64,000 nucleotides of DNA, taken from NCBI GenBank assembly GCA_964034945.1, contig OZ035960.1, positions 31,054,368-31,118,367 of the forward strand, in the 5' to 3' direction. A program made the translations under genes and the position numbers. Below, one piece after another: positions 10,995 to 22,077 of the stretch. Each line of letters starts with the position of its first letter. Position 1 is the stretch's first letter. The notes under the pieces were generated by a model. That model saw nothing but the letters and a program-made list of their open reading frames with translations, did not search any database and was not told the DNA's origin. The DNA comes from Chrysopilus asiliformis (taxonomy: Eukaryota; Arthropoda; Insecta; Diptera; Rhagionidae).

Positions 10995-11622
10995 TCCTAT
11001 AATATATGTAATACGAGGAATGTCTGTCTGTCTTTCTGTCTGCACAAACGATCTCGAAAACCCGCTTAACGATTTTCACGAAACTTGGTGGTTAGAGATT
11101 TTCGGGGACAAGGAATCGATCTAGATAGGTCTCACCTCTGAGAAAAATTTTCCTCGATACCCCTCGCCTGGTGTCTTCGAATTGGGTGGTCCGATCTTAA
11201 TGAAACTTTACAGTATTACTAAGGGGGCTAAGGGCTTTCGATTTTTGCACTACAAACCTGACTTTTCCCTTCCCTCGATAGCCCTCGCCTGGTATCTTCG
11301 AATTGGGTGGTCCGATCTTAATGAACTTTACAGTATTACTAAGGGGGCTAAGGGCTTTCGATTTTCCCACTACAAACCTGACTTTTCCCTCCCCTCGATA
11401 ACCCACACCTGGTGTCTCAAAACAACGTTTCAAAAATCTGTGACAGCGATTACTCAATAACCGCTCAACCGATTTCTATGAAATTTTGTTATCGCGCGTT
11501 AGTTTTAGTTCTAGCTTTTTAGGTCTGGAAAAGCTCTGTAAAGATAATGTTAACTTAGTTTTTCCCCAAAAATCAGCAAAAGTAGAATTTTGAGGTCGCC
11601 GAGCATGGCTCGGTCTTCCTGG
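10995..11622 (+). mobile_element. Helitron-like non-autonomous element
   Basis: It starts TCCTATAATATATG after an A and ends CTGG before a T. A perfect 6-bp stem (CCGAGC 11599-11604, loop ATG, GCTCGG 11608-11613) lies 9 bases before the end. TC...CTRR ends, a hairpin shortly upstream and no target duplication fit Helitrons. Inside is a tandem duplication of about 118 bp (11168-11285 and 11286-11400) and a short CTGTCTGTCTTTCTG tract at 11023. No Rep/helicase coding is present. Confidence 0.6.
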
Positions 11623-11639
11623 TACTATATTTAGATATC

Positions 11640-14005
11640 AGAAAAATATGTTAGAAGACAATTTCTGGCCAAAATGTTCTACGATTAAGCAAAATTCCGA
11701 GAAATTCGTTTACTTTCTGAGCTATTTTTCTGAAACTATATTTCCTTGATTGTAACCTATTACTGACCCGAAGGCATGACACCTCTAACAATTTTAAAGC
11801 TATAAACCAATAGCTAACCCCATTCTTCCAAAAACTTGATTAGTCAAAATTTCATTAAAAAGTTGTAGGAAAATCGGTAGAAATGCCACTTTGATGAATA
11901 TATAGAAATTCGGCAACGGCGGGATTTTGTTTACCGATTTAATACTTCGGGATCTTAAACTTTTTTTTTTGTTTATATCTGTTCCAAGTTTGTAATTAAC
12001 CAAGAATTTTGAAAATTTCATTAAAATTCCCTTTCAACTTTAAATAAACGTTAAAAATGTTTCATTCAAATAGCAAATTTGCTGGAAAGATTTAAGTTAA
12101 AAATAATTCAGAAATTTTCACTTGAATTTTAGTATTTATGTTTTGCACCCCAGAATCCTTTCGATCCTCTGGCAGAGCTGTGTTGTCGAGTTCAAGACTT
12201 TAAAAGTGTATCCAAATAAATTGCGATGCGATAAACAAATTGACATTCTTAACGAGTCAGACGAAACTTTACTTGTGAAATACCCCAATACAAATTCAAA
12301 AAAAAAAAAAAGTAACTGTAAACTTTCCCTCAGTATATTAGACTGAACCAGGTACTGGGTAAAGGGTAAATGTCATACAAGATAAAATGTATGGATCTGC
12401 GATTATAGAAGTGTTTTCCCTAGCGCCGTTCCCAAAGAAAAACTTTAAAATTCAGGTCAAATAGAGGCGAAAAGTTTCCTCATAGTCAGGAACTACTCTG
12501 AATTGCATCATTTAAATTTTTTTTGTCCGCTTTTGGTATTTTCCAACTCCACTTAAAGTTGATTTTTTTTCTGGTTTATGATGTTTTTTATTGCATTATT
12601 GGTCGCTTCCTCATTTTCAACGTTGCATCTTCAAAAAACTCTTTTAGGGAAAGTGTGGTTTTGAAATATAGATAATACTGTTTACCCCATTTTGGTAAAG
12701 TCCTTTTCTTGCTCTTGAAAACAGTTTTAAGTTGTATAAAGAGCCTACGGGTTATTTAAACACGGCGACCATAATTCCTAATCCTAGAAACCCAAAAACA
12801 ATTGATCTGCTATTGTGATGTATTAGAAAATAAGATATGTTGACGCCGGTGTTACCATCACGAGAGAGTATTAATGGAATATGTATATAAGAATAGCATA
12901 ATATTGTGTATACACCACTAAAAACACATTTAACCTCATTCTCATGGTGAAGTTTAGCGAGGAACCCTTTTTCGGGAACGCAAGTTTCCCCCATGGACTA
13001 CATACTTACACCCCATTTCACCATCTTTCGATCCCATGACTGACCGATTCTCTACTTACCATTTCAAGATTCCCTTTTCCCATTCAATGGATGTCTTTCG
13101 TACACAACATACTTTAACGGATTTTCGGTTATATATCCAAAAATGACTTAGCCCCTTCACCACAATGGATCTCGGGGAGAGCTTAACATTAATTAAGGAT
13201 AATGAATTATCGCTAGTTGGCAGCAATATAGCAGCCTCTATGAGGATTGATAGATGGATTAAAATAGGGAAAAGGACCTAAAGGAGTTATAACCAAGTTT
13301 TCAACATAATTTGATTTTTTTTTCTTCTATTTTACGTACTTTGTTTTTGTTGGTTTGTTTAGGAGAATATCCTTTTCTCATCTCTCATATATGTGTGTCT
13401 ATTGCTGGTGATTAGCTTTCACTTCCCTTTCGGATTAAATTATCACTCAAATTATTTCAGATTTTAGGGGGTTATTTGTTTCCTTGTTTTTGTTTTAATT
13501 AAAATTTGATATGCGAATATGTGATTTTGATATGAAGAGAGATCGAAAAACGAAGGTTTATTTAAGATTAAATTTCGGGCAGTCTGTGGCTTCCCGATTA
13601 TTTCAAGTGACTAAAGAAATATTAAATCTTAATTTAATTTTAATATCTGTATGTATTGTATATAACGTTAATGGATAAATTTTTTTTTCTGCCAAAGTGA
13701 CAATGGAATATTAATCATTCCAAAATCTAATTAATGGATATTGCAAAACTATGATTGTAAGTTTTTGTAAGAAGGCTAATACCATAATACTTGAATTAGA
13801 ACCTTTTGCGTTTCTGAAATAGAGTATCACTCCGTATTTCTTATTCTGGTTTTGGTTTAAATATAAATAGGATAAAATATTTTGCCTGGATTTATTTATA
13901 ACTCCGGTGGCAGTTTAAAAAAAAAACAACTGTAAATTTTGACAGTGACAATTTTAAATATTAACTGTCAGTTCTTTTGAATCCAATTGCACTTGAAAAA
14001 TTAAT
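11640..14005. other. AT-rich non-coding stretch
   Basis: No supported coding region, RNA gene or transposon ends. A poly-A run lies near 12298-12311. It may be intronic or intergenic. Confidence 0.5.
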
Positions 14006-14009
14006 CGTG

Positions 14010-14915
14010 TTGGTCCAAAACGACATTGCATTCAAAGGGCCTTTCCAATAAACATCAACCTTCTCTCTGTGTACTGGTGTTTTTGAGTTACATCTTGTCA
14101 AAGTGAGTAGGGCAAAGGTCCAATTTTGACTAAGATTTTCCGCTGAAAGATACAAGTTTCTGTAAATGCCGACGTACATTTGTCATCCCGTCGTTGCATC
14201 TTTTATTCCTCAAAATGCCTTTCCGACGTACACGCTTTTTCACTTTTTAGTAGGAAAAACTTGTGTACAACAAGCGATCGCTCATATGTGTGTGGTTCTC
14301 ATATATGTGTTGTATTTCCAGCTCATTCCCTTATTAGCTAGTACCGAGCCAACATCAATTGCCAAAATAGAAACTGCCAACAATAGAAGAATAAAGACTG
14401 GTAATTTGTTATGGCATTTACTCTTTCCTACCTACCTGAAAAATAAAACTATCTGCAATTGGTATTTCACTATTTGCATTCAATTTTTGTTTATTTGGGA
14501 TATGTTTACGAGTCGGTGGTTAAGCACCGAATGACTCAATGAAATTACGCACACATGCATGCTGACGTGCTACATGAGCGACTTCGTAAAAGAAGAAGTG
14601 AAGAACACTTTTCGAGTGCCGACTTTTCTCCTCTTGTCGCACTCGTTTCTTTCCTACAATTTGGTGACGCTGAAGACTGAAAGTTGCTAAGTGTACGTCC
14701 TTGCTAAGGTTTTACAAATTAAAAAAAATCAGATACAGGGTGGTGGAAAAAGAACTCAGTGGTTTGAATTTGTTATAACTTTTTTATTTTTTTGTAAATT
14801 TTAATTTTTTTAAAAATTACAATACTTAAATGGGGAATTTTACACAGAGAAAAGGTTAATGTTTATTGGTAAGACCCTTTGAATGCAATGTCGTTTTGGG
14901 CCAAATTCTATTTTG
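14010..14915. repeat. Inverted-repeat pair of about 65 bp
   Basis: CCAAAACGACATTGCATTCA with flanking sequence (14015-14075) recurs inverted at 14845-14905, including CCAATAAACATYAACCTT and the CTCTGTGT end. The arms enclose about 770 bp. No clean target duplication was found, so this may be a decayed transposon or a local inverted duplication. A candidate host exon (14322-14400) lies between the arms. Confidence 0.6.
14322..14400 (+). CDS. Candidate internal exon, weak
   Basis: A pyrimidine-leaning acceptor ending TGTATTTCCAG (14311-14321) precedes a 79-nt open segment starting LIPLLASTEPTS and followed by GTAATT at 14401. The frame stays open upstream with hydrophobic residues, so an alternative reading is a signal-peptide exon beginning at an upstream ATG. 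No family is recognised. Support is only splice-like borders and composition; the donor is not the strongest consensus. It could be chance. Confidence 0.22.
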
Positions 14916-15021
14916 AGAACTTATGCGAAAGATTTATTGAATTATTGTTGAGACGGCTAATGACGAATGTTCGACACGCAGAGAAAAAAAAAGTTGTTCT
15001 GTACAACTTTTAAACCATTTA

Positions 15022-15148
15022 GGCCCGTTTGCTGAAACAAGTCATAGCGTCTTATGTTCAACTTAAATTATTTAATACCCAGAATTTCTATGGTTTAAGT
15101 AGGCTAAGCACAACTTAAATTGTTATGACTTGTTTCAGCAAACGGGCC
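15022..15148. mobile_element. Small Harbinger-like MITE flanked by TTA
   Basis: The inverted ends GGCCCGTTTGCTGAAACAAG are identical over 25 bp (GGCCCG...TCATA). Direct TTA lies at 15019-15021 and 15149-15151. The whole element is 127 bp. A decayed relative lies near 6.6 kb. GGCC-type ends and TTA duplication fit PIF/Harbinger (Tourist-like) MITEs. Confidence 0.88.
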
Positions 15149-15420
15149 TTAGTAATGGAAAATTGTATCACTTTTGTAGTTGATATTGACTGGAAAAATA
15201 GGAAAAAATACCATTTACGAAAAGGGCGGTTGGTTTAGAGTGAATTCATATAGAACAACATTATCAAACTTTTTAATAGCCCCACAATCAAAAATCTAAA
15301 ATCTCCACAATATGAAGTATAAAGGAAATTATTTTAAATCTAGTTGAAAAACCTGCAAATGATGCTGAAAAAGGAAAATTTAACCGGGACTTCCTTTCCA
15401 TATTCACAAAAAAATATATA

Positions 15421-15879
15421 CAGTAGAGACTCGGTAATTCGAACACTCGGTAATTCGAGTACCACGAAAATTCGAACAACCATTTTTTTATATTGGGTAT
15501 CTTATAATTCGAATTGTGGTTGATATATGGTCTTTGTAATTCGAACTTTTCTTGTCGAGCATGGGAATGGCTTGAATACAATAATTGAGACGTTTAGCAG
15601 CAACATTTTCGTGGTGATATGTACTGTCGTAACTGTACAGACATTAATTTTGAAGTCAAAATTTCAAAAAAAAAATTGAATGTTATCATGTAAATGTATA
15701 TACTTTTTAAGTGCAGGTACATTGTTACTTAATTTTAACTTGAAAGTATATTTTTTTGGAGATTAAAACTGTTTTATTAAACAAAATGTCCACCATAAAA
15801 AAGTATCTAGTAATTCGAAAATCTCCGTGGTTCGAATTAGGTCTGGTTTCTATTGATTCGAATTACCGAATCTCTACTG
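15421..15879. mobile_element. pogo-like MITE with TA flanks
   Basis: The left end is CAGTAGAGACTCGGTAATTC and the right complement is CAGTAGAGATTCGGTAATTC, flanked by TA on both sides. The motif GGTAATTCGA or TAATTCGAA repeats near both ends, as in the other CAGTA elements here. The 459-bp interior is AT-rich with no transposase frame. Confidence 0.87.
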
Positions 15880-16229
15880 TATATATAAAAAATATAAGGC
15901 ATAATCTGAAACCGCTCTCAATACATTAACCTGTTTTCAAAATTTCCGTTTTTTTACGAAAATTTATCTAAAAGTAGCGCTATTTGGGGAGTTGAAAGTG
16001 TCAAAAAAAATTTAAGAATTTAATTTTAGGTTTATTCTTGCAAGCGAACTGTTTTTCTATTTTCTTTAAATAAGCCGCAGGCGAAAAATTTGATATTATG
16101 TAGGTTAACTCTTCTCTTTTACTTTTCCCGTTCTCAATACACTCTTGTTTTGAATTTTTGTATAAAGTGTCAATTTACTAAAATGACGTCCTAAGTTAAT
16201 AATACCAAAATGTTGGATTAAAAAAATTT

Positions 16230-16755
16230 GAAAACATAACAAAAGCTATAATTGCCATATCAAAATTCGAACAGTTGTACCAAAATTCCACTTTGAAGTC
16301 AAACTTTCCAATAAGATTTTTTTAAATTTATTCCAATCGGATTTTGATGTATGGGAGTTTTATGCAGAATCATATCCTAAATAACTTTTGTTCTTGCTTT
16401 TTTTTGAAAAGATGCACCGTTTTTGAGATATTCGCAAAAAACGTTTTCGTTCGTATGGGGGGTACCCCCCCTAATGGTCCATTTTTGCCCATTAACGAAC
16501 TTAGCCTCGCATTTTACGAAAAACGGACCTGTGCAAAATTTCAAGACTCTAGCTCAATCCGTGCGCCCGCAATCCGCGCCACAGACGAACAGACGGACAG
16601 ACAGACGGACAGACGGACGGACATGCTAAATTCAACTTTTTTTATCATTCTAAACACACTGGTGTAATTCGTTTTTTTGTGTGATGACGGAATCTTGGCG
16701 TTACAAACGGTAAGGCAAATCTAATATACCCTTTGGTTTCACCATACGGGTATAA
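16230..16755 (-). repeat. Dispersed repeat family P, copy 1
   Basis: Reverse-orientation copy. It includes CCAATCGGATTTTGATGTAT, TTTGAGATATTCGCAAAAAA, TCGTATGGGGGG, GACTCTAGCTCAATCCGTGC, a short GACGGACAGACAGACGG array (about 16575-16620) and a terminal palindrome TATACCC...GGGTATA. A matching copy at 42.06-43.74 kb is split by another transposon, so this copy supplies the empty-site sequence. Superfamily unknown. Confidence 0.75.
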
Positions 16756-16759
16756 AAAA

Positions 16760-18020
16760 AACTGAAATAAAAAAGTCCTGTGCTATTTATTATTATTATT
16801 GTTTTTTTTTATCAACATTTTAAAGGTATTGGTAACGCCATAAAATTTTGATCCGATTATGGATTCTCGCATCAAAAACAAAAAAATAAATAGGAGATAA
16901 TTATAAAAAATTTTGTACCAATAAATTGGCAACAGCGCCTTAATTGAAGTTCCCATCACGTATTCTTGAAGCTCGGTTGGAAGAATATCTTCTGAAAAAT
17001 CCAATTCTTACCTTAAGAGTTTAATGTTCTTATGAACATGTGAACTCCTTCAGTAGATACAACTTCAACAGTCACTGAATGCACTTGTGTTCATTTCGCA
17101 GCCGATCGAATCTAGAAGTTTTTACCTGAGAGAGCCAAATTACTGGCTATCTTTTGTTTTGTTCCACTCAACTTTAACATGTGTGTGTGAGTTGATCATG
17201 CATTTGGAAGATAGAAATGGGGTAGAAACCTCTGGCTGCAGATGCGTCTTTAGTCACCAAGGAAGAAACGTCGACCTTTTCTAAATCGACTTCCTCCTTT
17301 TCTTTTAAAGATTCCCTCCTTCGACTTAGGATCGTCAGTTTGGCCAGAAGTCACAATTTGGGAAATAAACGCAAGACTAACGAGGCGACATGAATTCATT
17401 ACCACTGAACCATGACTATTGAGTATCCCTTTAGGTTTCGGAAATACAGAAACATTGCATTAAAATTATTGAAATGAAAATAGGCTGAACATTAGCTTCG
17501 TGTTTAACCTATAATTTATGCTTATCGATATGTTGCCGTCCTACGAACGTCATATGCATTTCGAAATTGTATTCGGGAACCTCTAATGATATTCCCGAAA
17601 ATTCAAATTAAATTCGATTTATGAAATGAGTTTGTGTTGGTAGACGATGAAAGTTAATCTAATGACCTCGTAGCCAGCTCGGCGATTTTGTGGATTTGTT
17701 AAGTAAAATGGTGGATATCAGGTGGGTAGGTGTCGACACATTCAGTCAATCGTCATTATGTTGATATTTTGATGAAATTCTCATATCTAACATCAAAATT
17801 ATTTCACTATTTAAACTAATTGGATTTGATGGCATTATACGATTTCAAATGAAAACTTCAAACGTATCAAAATGCATCGTGTAGGCGCGTTGTTCAAAAT
17901 ATAGTTATCAAAACTTTAAAATAAATCAAATTTAGGTTGTGGGTGACCACTATAATATTTACTGCACCACCAATTATGCTCAATTTTGTAACACAAAATT
18001 TCAACTGATAGTAGTAGACA
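16760..18020. other. No supported gene
   Basis: AT-rich sequence with an open frame at 17087-17284 that has no recognised domain or splice signals. Nothing else was identified. Confidence 0.45.
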
Positions 18021-18024
18021 TTAT

Positions 18025-18530
18025 CTGTTTTTAACCGACTTCCAAACAGGAAAAGGTTCTCAATTTGACTCCTATGTATCTATTTCTTTATGTGTATTCA
18101 CGTAGAACTTTTTACAGGGCTGATGGACTTTGGTCATTCCAAAGAGAAAATTGTAGAGAAAGTTCCTGATTGAGTGCCGCTGTACGTTTTGACCCCGTGG
18201 CGTAATCCCTTCGCAACCCCTTCCCTGCTAGATTCTACATCGTTAAAGATATCCAGTTTAAATTTATTGTGTTGCGATCAGTGTTATACCAGAAAGGGTA
18301 TTTTACATATTTGGCCGCTGTGACACTATCCCCTCAAACCTCCTCTCCTGCTAGATCGTTAGATATAGCGAGTTTAATTTTTTTGTGTTAAGTTCAGTAC
18401 AGCACCAGAACGGACAATTTACATATTTCTTCCTTGTTGCCCTATCCCCGCAAGCCCCATCTCTGTTAAATTCTAAATCGTTAGAGATATCGCGTTGAAG
18501 TTTTTTATACTGTGTTCAGCATAATTACAT
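18025..18530 (+). repeat. Decayed tandem repeat, ~119-bp period
   Basis: It begins AACCGACTTCCAAACAGGAA followed by GGTTCTCAATTTGACTCC, a leader I recall from widespread insect repeats. Then three related units share CTGCTAGATTCTA / CTGCTAGATCGTTAG / CTGTTAAATTCTAA plus GATATCnnGTT, at about 18225, 18345 and 18463. The units have diverged substantially. Confidence 0.6.
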
Positions 18531-18539
18531 GCAGAGTTT

Positions 18540-19345
18540 GAAAATGCTTACCCATGAGCAATTAGTTCTGCTCATGATTAATGTATTCTCCTCGTAGATA
18601 GTGAGCAAAATGTTTAGTCAAAAATTCTTACTCACGAGTATGAACATTGGAAAATTCTATGATTACTCATGGGCATGAGTATCTGATAATTTTCCATTGC
18701 TCATGCTCATAAGTCCTTTGTACTCATGAACACATCAGAGAATTTCGTTAACTCCTTCAAACATTCAAAAGAATATACGGGAGGGGGGACGGGAGGTAAA
18801 GTGAAAGGTGGAGAAAGGTGGTTATGGGAAGGTTGTGAGTGTGAATGGGATGTGGAATGGGACATGTGGGTCGGTACGGGGAGGCTGAAGAGACAGGGGA
18901 AAGAGGTAGAAAAGGAAGGGGAAAGGGGTAGAAAAGGAAGGGGGTGGAAACGGGCGATTAAAGTAGGGAGAAAACTGGTGAGGGAAAAGGGACAGGAATT
19001 TCCCCTCGTCTAATCTCGCCCCTCTCACACCCCGTCCCAACCAAAAATTGTTCCAAAAAAATCCCAGAAAATTTCCTGAAAAATTTTTCAAAAATTTTCG
19101 AAAAAAAAATCCCAAAAAAAAAATTCTTAGAAAAATTTCCTAAAAAAATGTCCCCGGTTAGTCGTCTTTACCCTCCTACGTTCTGATAAGTATCAGTTTC
19201 CGCTTCCACTACACAGGTTTGGCCACGAACATATAAGAAAAAAATGGCTCACGAACATTTGCATATTACGCACGCATTACTCATGAGCAAAACGATTTAC
19301 TCAGCTCAAACTAGTCATGAGCAATTAAAATGCTCGCAGTTAAAT
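18540..19345. repeat. Region with two clusters of CTCATGAG-like motifs
   Basis: Clusters at 18548-18730 and 19245-19345 carry many copies of ACTCATGAG, GCTCATG and CATGAGCAATT on both strands. Between them is a G-rich stretch (18778-18995) and an A-rich one. The motif arrangement at both sides suggests subterminal repeats of a decayed DNA transposon, but I found no clean ends or duplication. Confidence 0.4.
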
Positions 19346-19515
19346 CAAATCCTCGTTTTTTCTAAAAAAAAATATAAAAAAAAATTTTTTTATATAGAAC
19401 CGACTAAAAATGAAATAAAAAAATTAAAGAGCTAAAAAGTAAAAAATAATTTTAAGAAATTCATAATTTGGGATATCAAAAAATATCCATGACGCTAGAT
19501 TTTAATAGCAATTAA

Positions 19516-21435
19516 ATTGGGTGAATATGAATCCAGCAACATGGTAGGTACTCAAATTTGACAGTACTTGATATCCCAAATTACAATTTTTTTAAAATTT
19601 TTTGTTTCATTTTTTAGATTTTTTTTAAAAGTCTATTCGATTTTATTTTTAATTTCAATTAATATCTTTAAGTTTTTGGTTTAGAATTTTTGTTAAAGCT
19701 ATTATCTATTATTAGGTTTTCGTATATCGGTTTCTCCATTTTACCGTAAAACTAAAACAGAACTGCAAGATATTGCTCATTTAAAAAAGGTTGTCCTTGT
19801 AAACATCCTTAAAAAAGGACACTGTTTTAACCCTTTAATACCATCCCTTTATCCAGCTATTGTATATTCCTTACATATAAAATAGAAATACAAAAATGAC
19901 AAAAAAAAAATATACACACACGATACGTACATATGTTTCGATGCGTATATTATCGAAAAAATCGATCCCTGAAAAAGGTTTCGCATAAGGCCATAACCTA
20001 TTGAACCGTTACCCTTTTCTGTCTTCCAGTATTCAATATGTGTGTTTTTTATATGGTATATGCTTCTTAATGAATATTTGAAATATTAGATTGTTCCAAA
20101 TATCCGAAAAATATCCAAGCAAAAAAAATCAGACATGCTTTTTTACCAATTCCCGAAACTGTACCGAATTAGTGTATATTTTTTTTTTGAATTCGTCGTT
20201 TCCCATTTTGTTATATAAAATATGTCATCACCAAAATGTCGACTCGAAATTCATATATCAAGAGGCACAGAAATTAGTGTATTTTAGGCGGTTTGTGCTA
20301 CAGTTGATTTGGCAAACAGAGTAATCAAAAAATGTCGCATAAAAGCACACATTTTAGACACACTTTGCTGTGAATATTTAATGAAGCTAGCCAACGCGCT
20401 CATTCAGAAGCCAACCACTGTCATCAAAAGCCCATACTCAGCCCGTATATATATCCAAACATCGGAGCGTAGCCAACGAATGGATGTCCTCCCCTAAAAT
20501 GAGCACCCCCAGCCCATTAGCATTGGACAAAGATATTACAACAGCTACAGATTCAAGTTAACTTTAGTGGGAAACTTCATTAGGACGATACCACTTGTAT
20601 GTACGCATATATCCTTCCTACATGTTTCCTCTGACACCACCATATACATACACATAGATCTATAATGGATACATAGTAGTTTGTACGATCCAACAACGTT
20701 AAAGGGACACGACCAGATGTGTGTCCGTGTGCATGTTAGACTAGTCAAAAGGACCTAATTCTACCCCCAAAAACAACGACACACTCACGGCCGGCCGGCC
20801 CATATATGCCCTTAAATCCGGTTAAAGTGTCACATTGTCTGGATGACACCTGAGATAATGATGATACCACCCCAGATTTGTGTCAATTTATTTTTAGGTT
20901 TATTTTTTACACTTTGCGTGCTTGCTCTGCTTATGTGTCGCCACCTTCGCTGCTTCAAGTTCGAAGTTTCAAGGGTTATCATGTCGGGCGCAGATAGAGT
21001 GGCCGGACGGACATCACCCGTCATAAACATCGGTTGGTAAGCCTACCTCATTGACAAATTTCGAATTGTGTTTATATTACTAAACATTTTTTTTTTTGAA
21101 TACCAAGTCCAATTTTTTTTTTGTATTTTTTGAATACCAGTCCAAATTCAAAATCAAAATGGTTTTCTATTGATTATATATCGACGTATTTCAAAGTTTA
21201 TAATTTGATATCCGGCATCCTTTATTTGCATGCATTTTCAACCCTCAAAAGTCTCAATCATACTGCCTGTGTCCAGTTCATTTTTCAAGTTTCTCTCAAT
21301 TCGATTTCCAAATAGAGATGTTTTCTAGGCGCATGGCCAAATATATGGGAATTTTTCGCCGCACTTTTTAAATGTTGCTCAACATGTTGCGTGATGTTTA
21401 TGTGGGTCATGTTGCTGGATTCATATTCACCCAAT
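19516..21435. repeat. Perfect 28-bp inverted repeats 1.9 kb apart
   Basis: ATTGGGTGAATATGAATCCA plus GCAACATG at 19516-19543 is found exactly inverted at 21408-21435. A shorter inverted pair (TTTGGGATATCA, 19465 and 19568) lies around the left arm. No clear target duplication was found. The enclosed DNA includes the candidate transmembrane exon at 20876-21036. It could be the ends of an old transposon or two unrelated MITE remnants. Confidence 0.65.
20876..21036 (+). CDS. Candidate internal exon with a transmembrane segment
   Basis: The frame ICVNLFLGLFFTLCVLALLM is strongly hydrophobic over about 19 residues. It is followed by a basic flank (CRHLRCFKF) and a polar segment ending GRTSPVINIG. 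The exon would end at 21036 before GTAAGC. The start is either after ACCACCCCAG (20866-20875) or after ATTTATTTTTAG (20886-20897); both keep the frame. GC content is higher than the surroundings. A hydrophobic helix followed by basic residues suggests a single-pass or multi-pass membrane protein with this end in the cytoplasm. No family is recognised, and no neighbouring exon was found. Confidence 0.4.
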
Positions 21436-22028
21436 GGAGATTTTGTTTCCAGCTAAATTATTGAATATTCAATGAGAGAGAACACCTTGAAACGTGTTAA
21501 GAGAAAAAATACCTGCAACATGTTGAAATTGAAGATATCGTAAAGTTCGGTTGATTGCTCGCCAATCACCATGTAAAGCAGAAATTATTAAACTGCATGA
21601 TGGAAATAGTTTTTGAGAAGTTTTTTGAAACGTTAGAAAATACTTTTTATCGGTTTAGGCTGGAACATATGTAAAATGACAAAAAAGCGCTTTTGAAAAA
21701 AAAAAATCAAATTAAAACAAAAACAGTTGTTAGACGGTAGGGATTGTCTATAAAAATGTCACGCATCTTTTAGTCTTAGTAATTTTCTGGGACCTTTTGT
21801 GTAGAATTAAATACTACCGTCACAGTCGCCACGAAAACGTGATGAATTTCGTGAAAGCTCCTTAAACTTGCTTTACATGGACAATATTTTTTGCTTCAAT
21901 ATATTGAAGCGTATTCAAAATCGTATGGTTCACTTCAATATTTTTGCTTCAAAATAGTACTTACACGATCAATATATTGAACATAATAAAAATATTGTTC
22001 AATATATTGAACGTAAATATACGAAATA

Positions 22029-22076
22029 AAAATAGTGATAGTATAATAGGCACCTTTATTATACTATCACTATTTT
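22029..22076. repeat. Perfect 20-bp hairpin
   Basis: The arms AAAATAGTGATAGTATAATA and its exact complement are separated by an 8-base loop (22049-22056). It sits at the border of family Q copy c and is preceded by a zone of CAATATATTGAA palindromes (21898-22015). Confidence 0.9.
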
Positions 22077-22077
22077 C

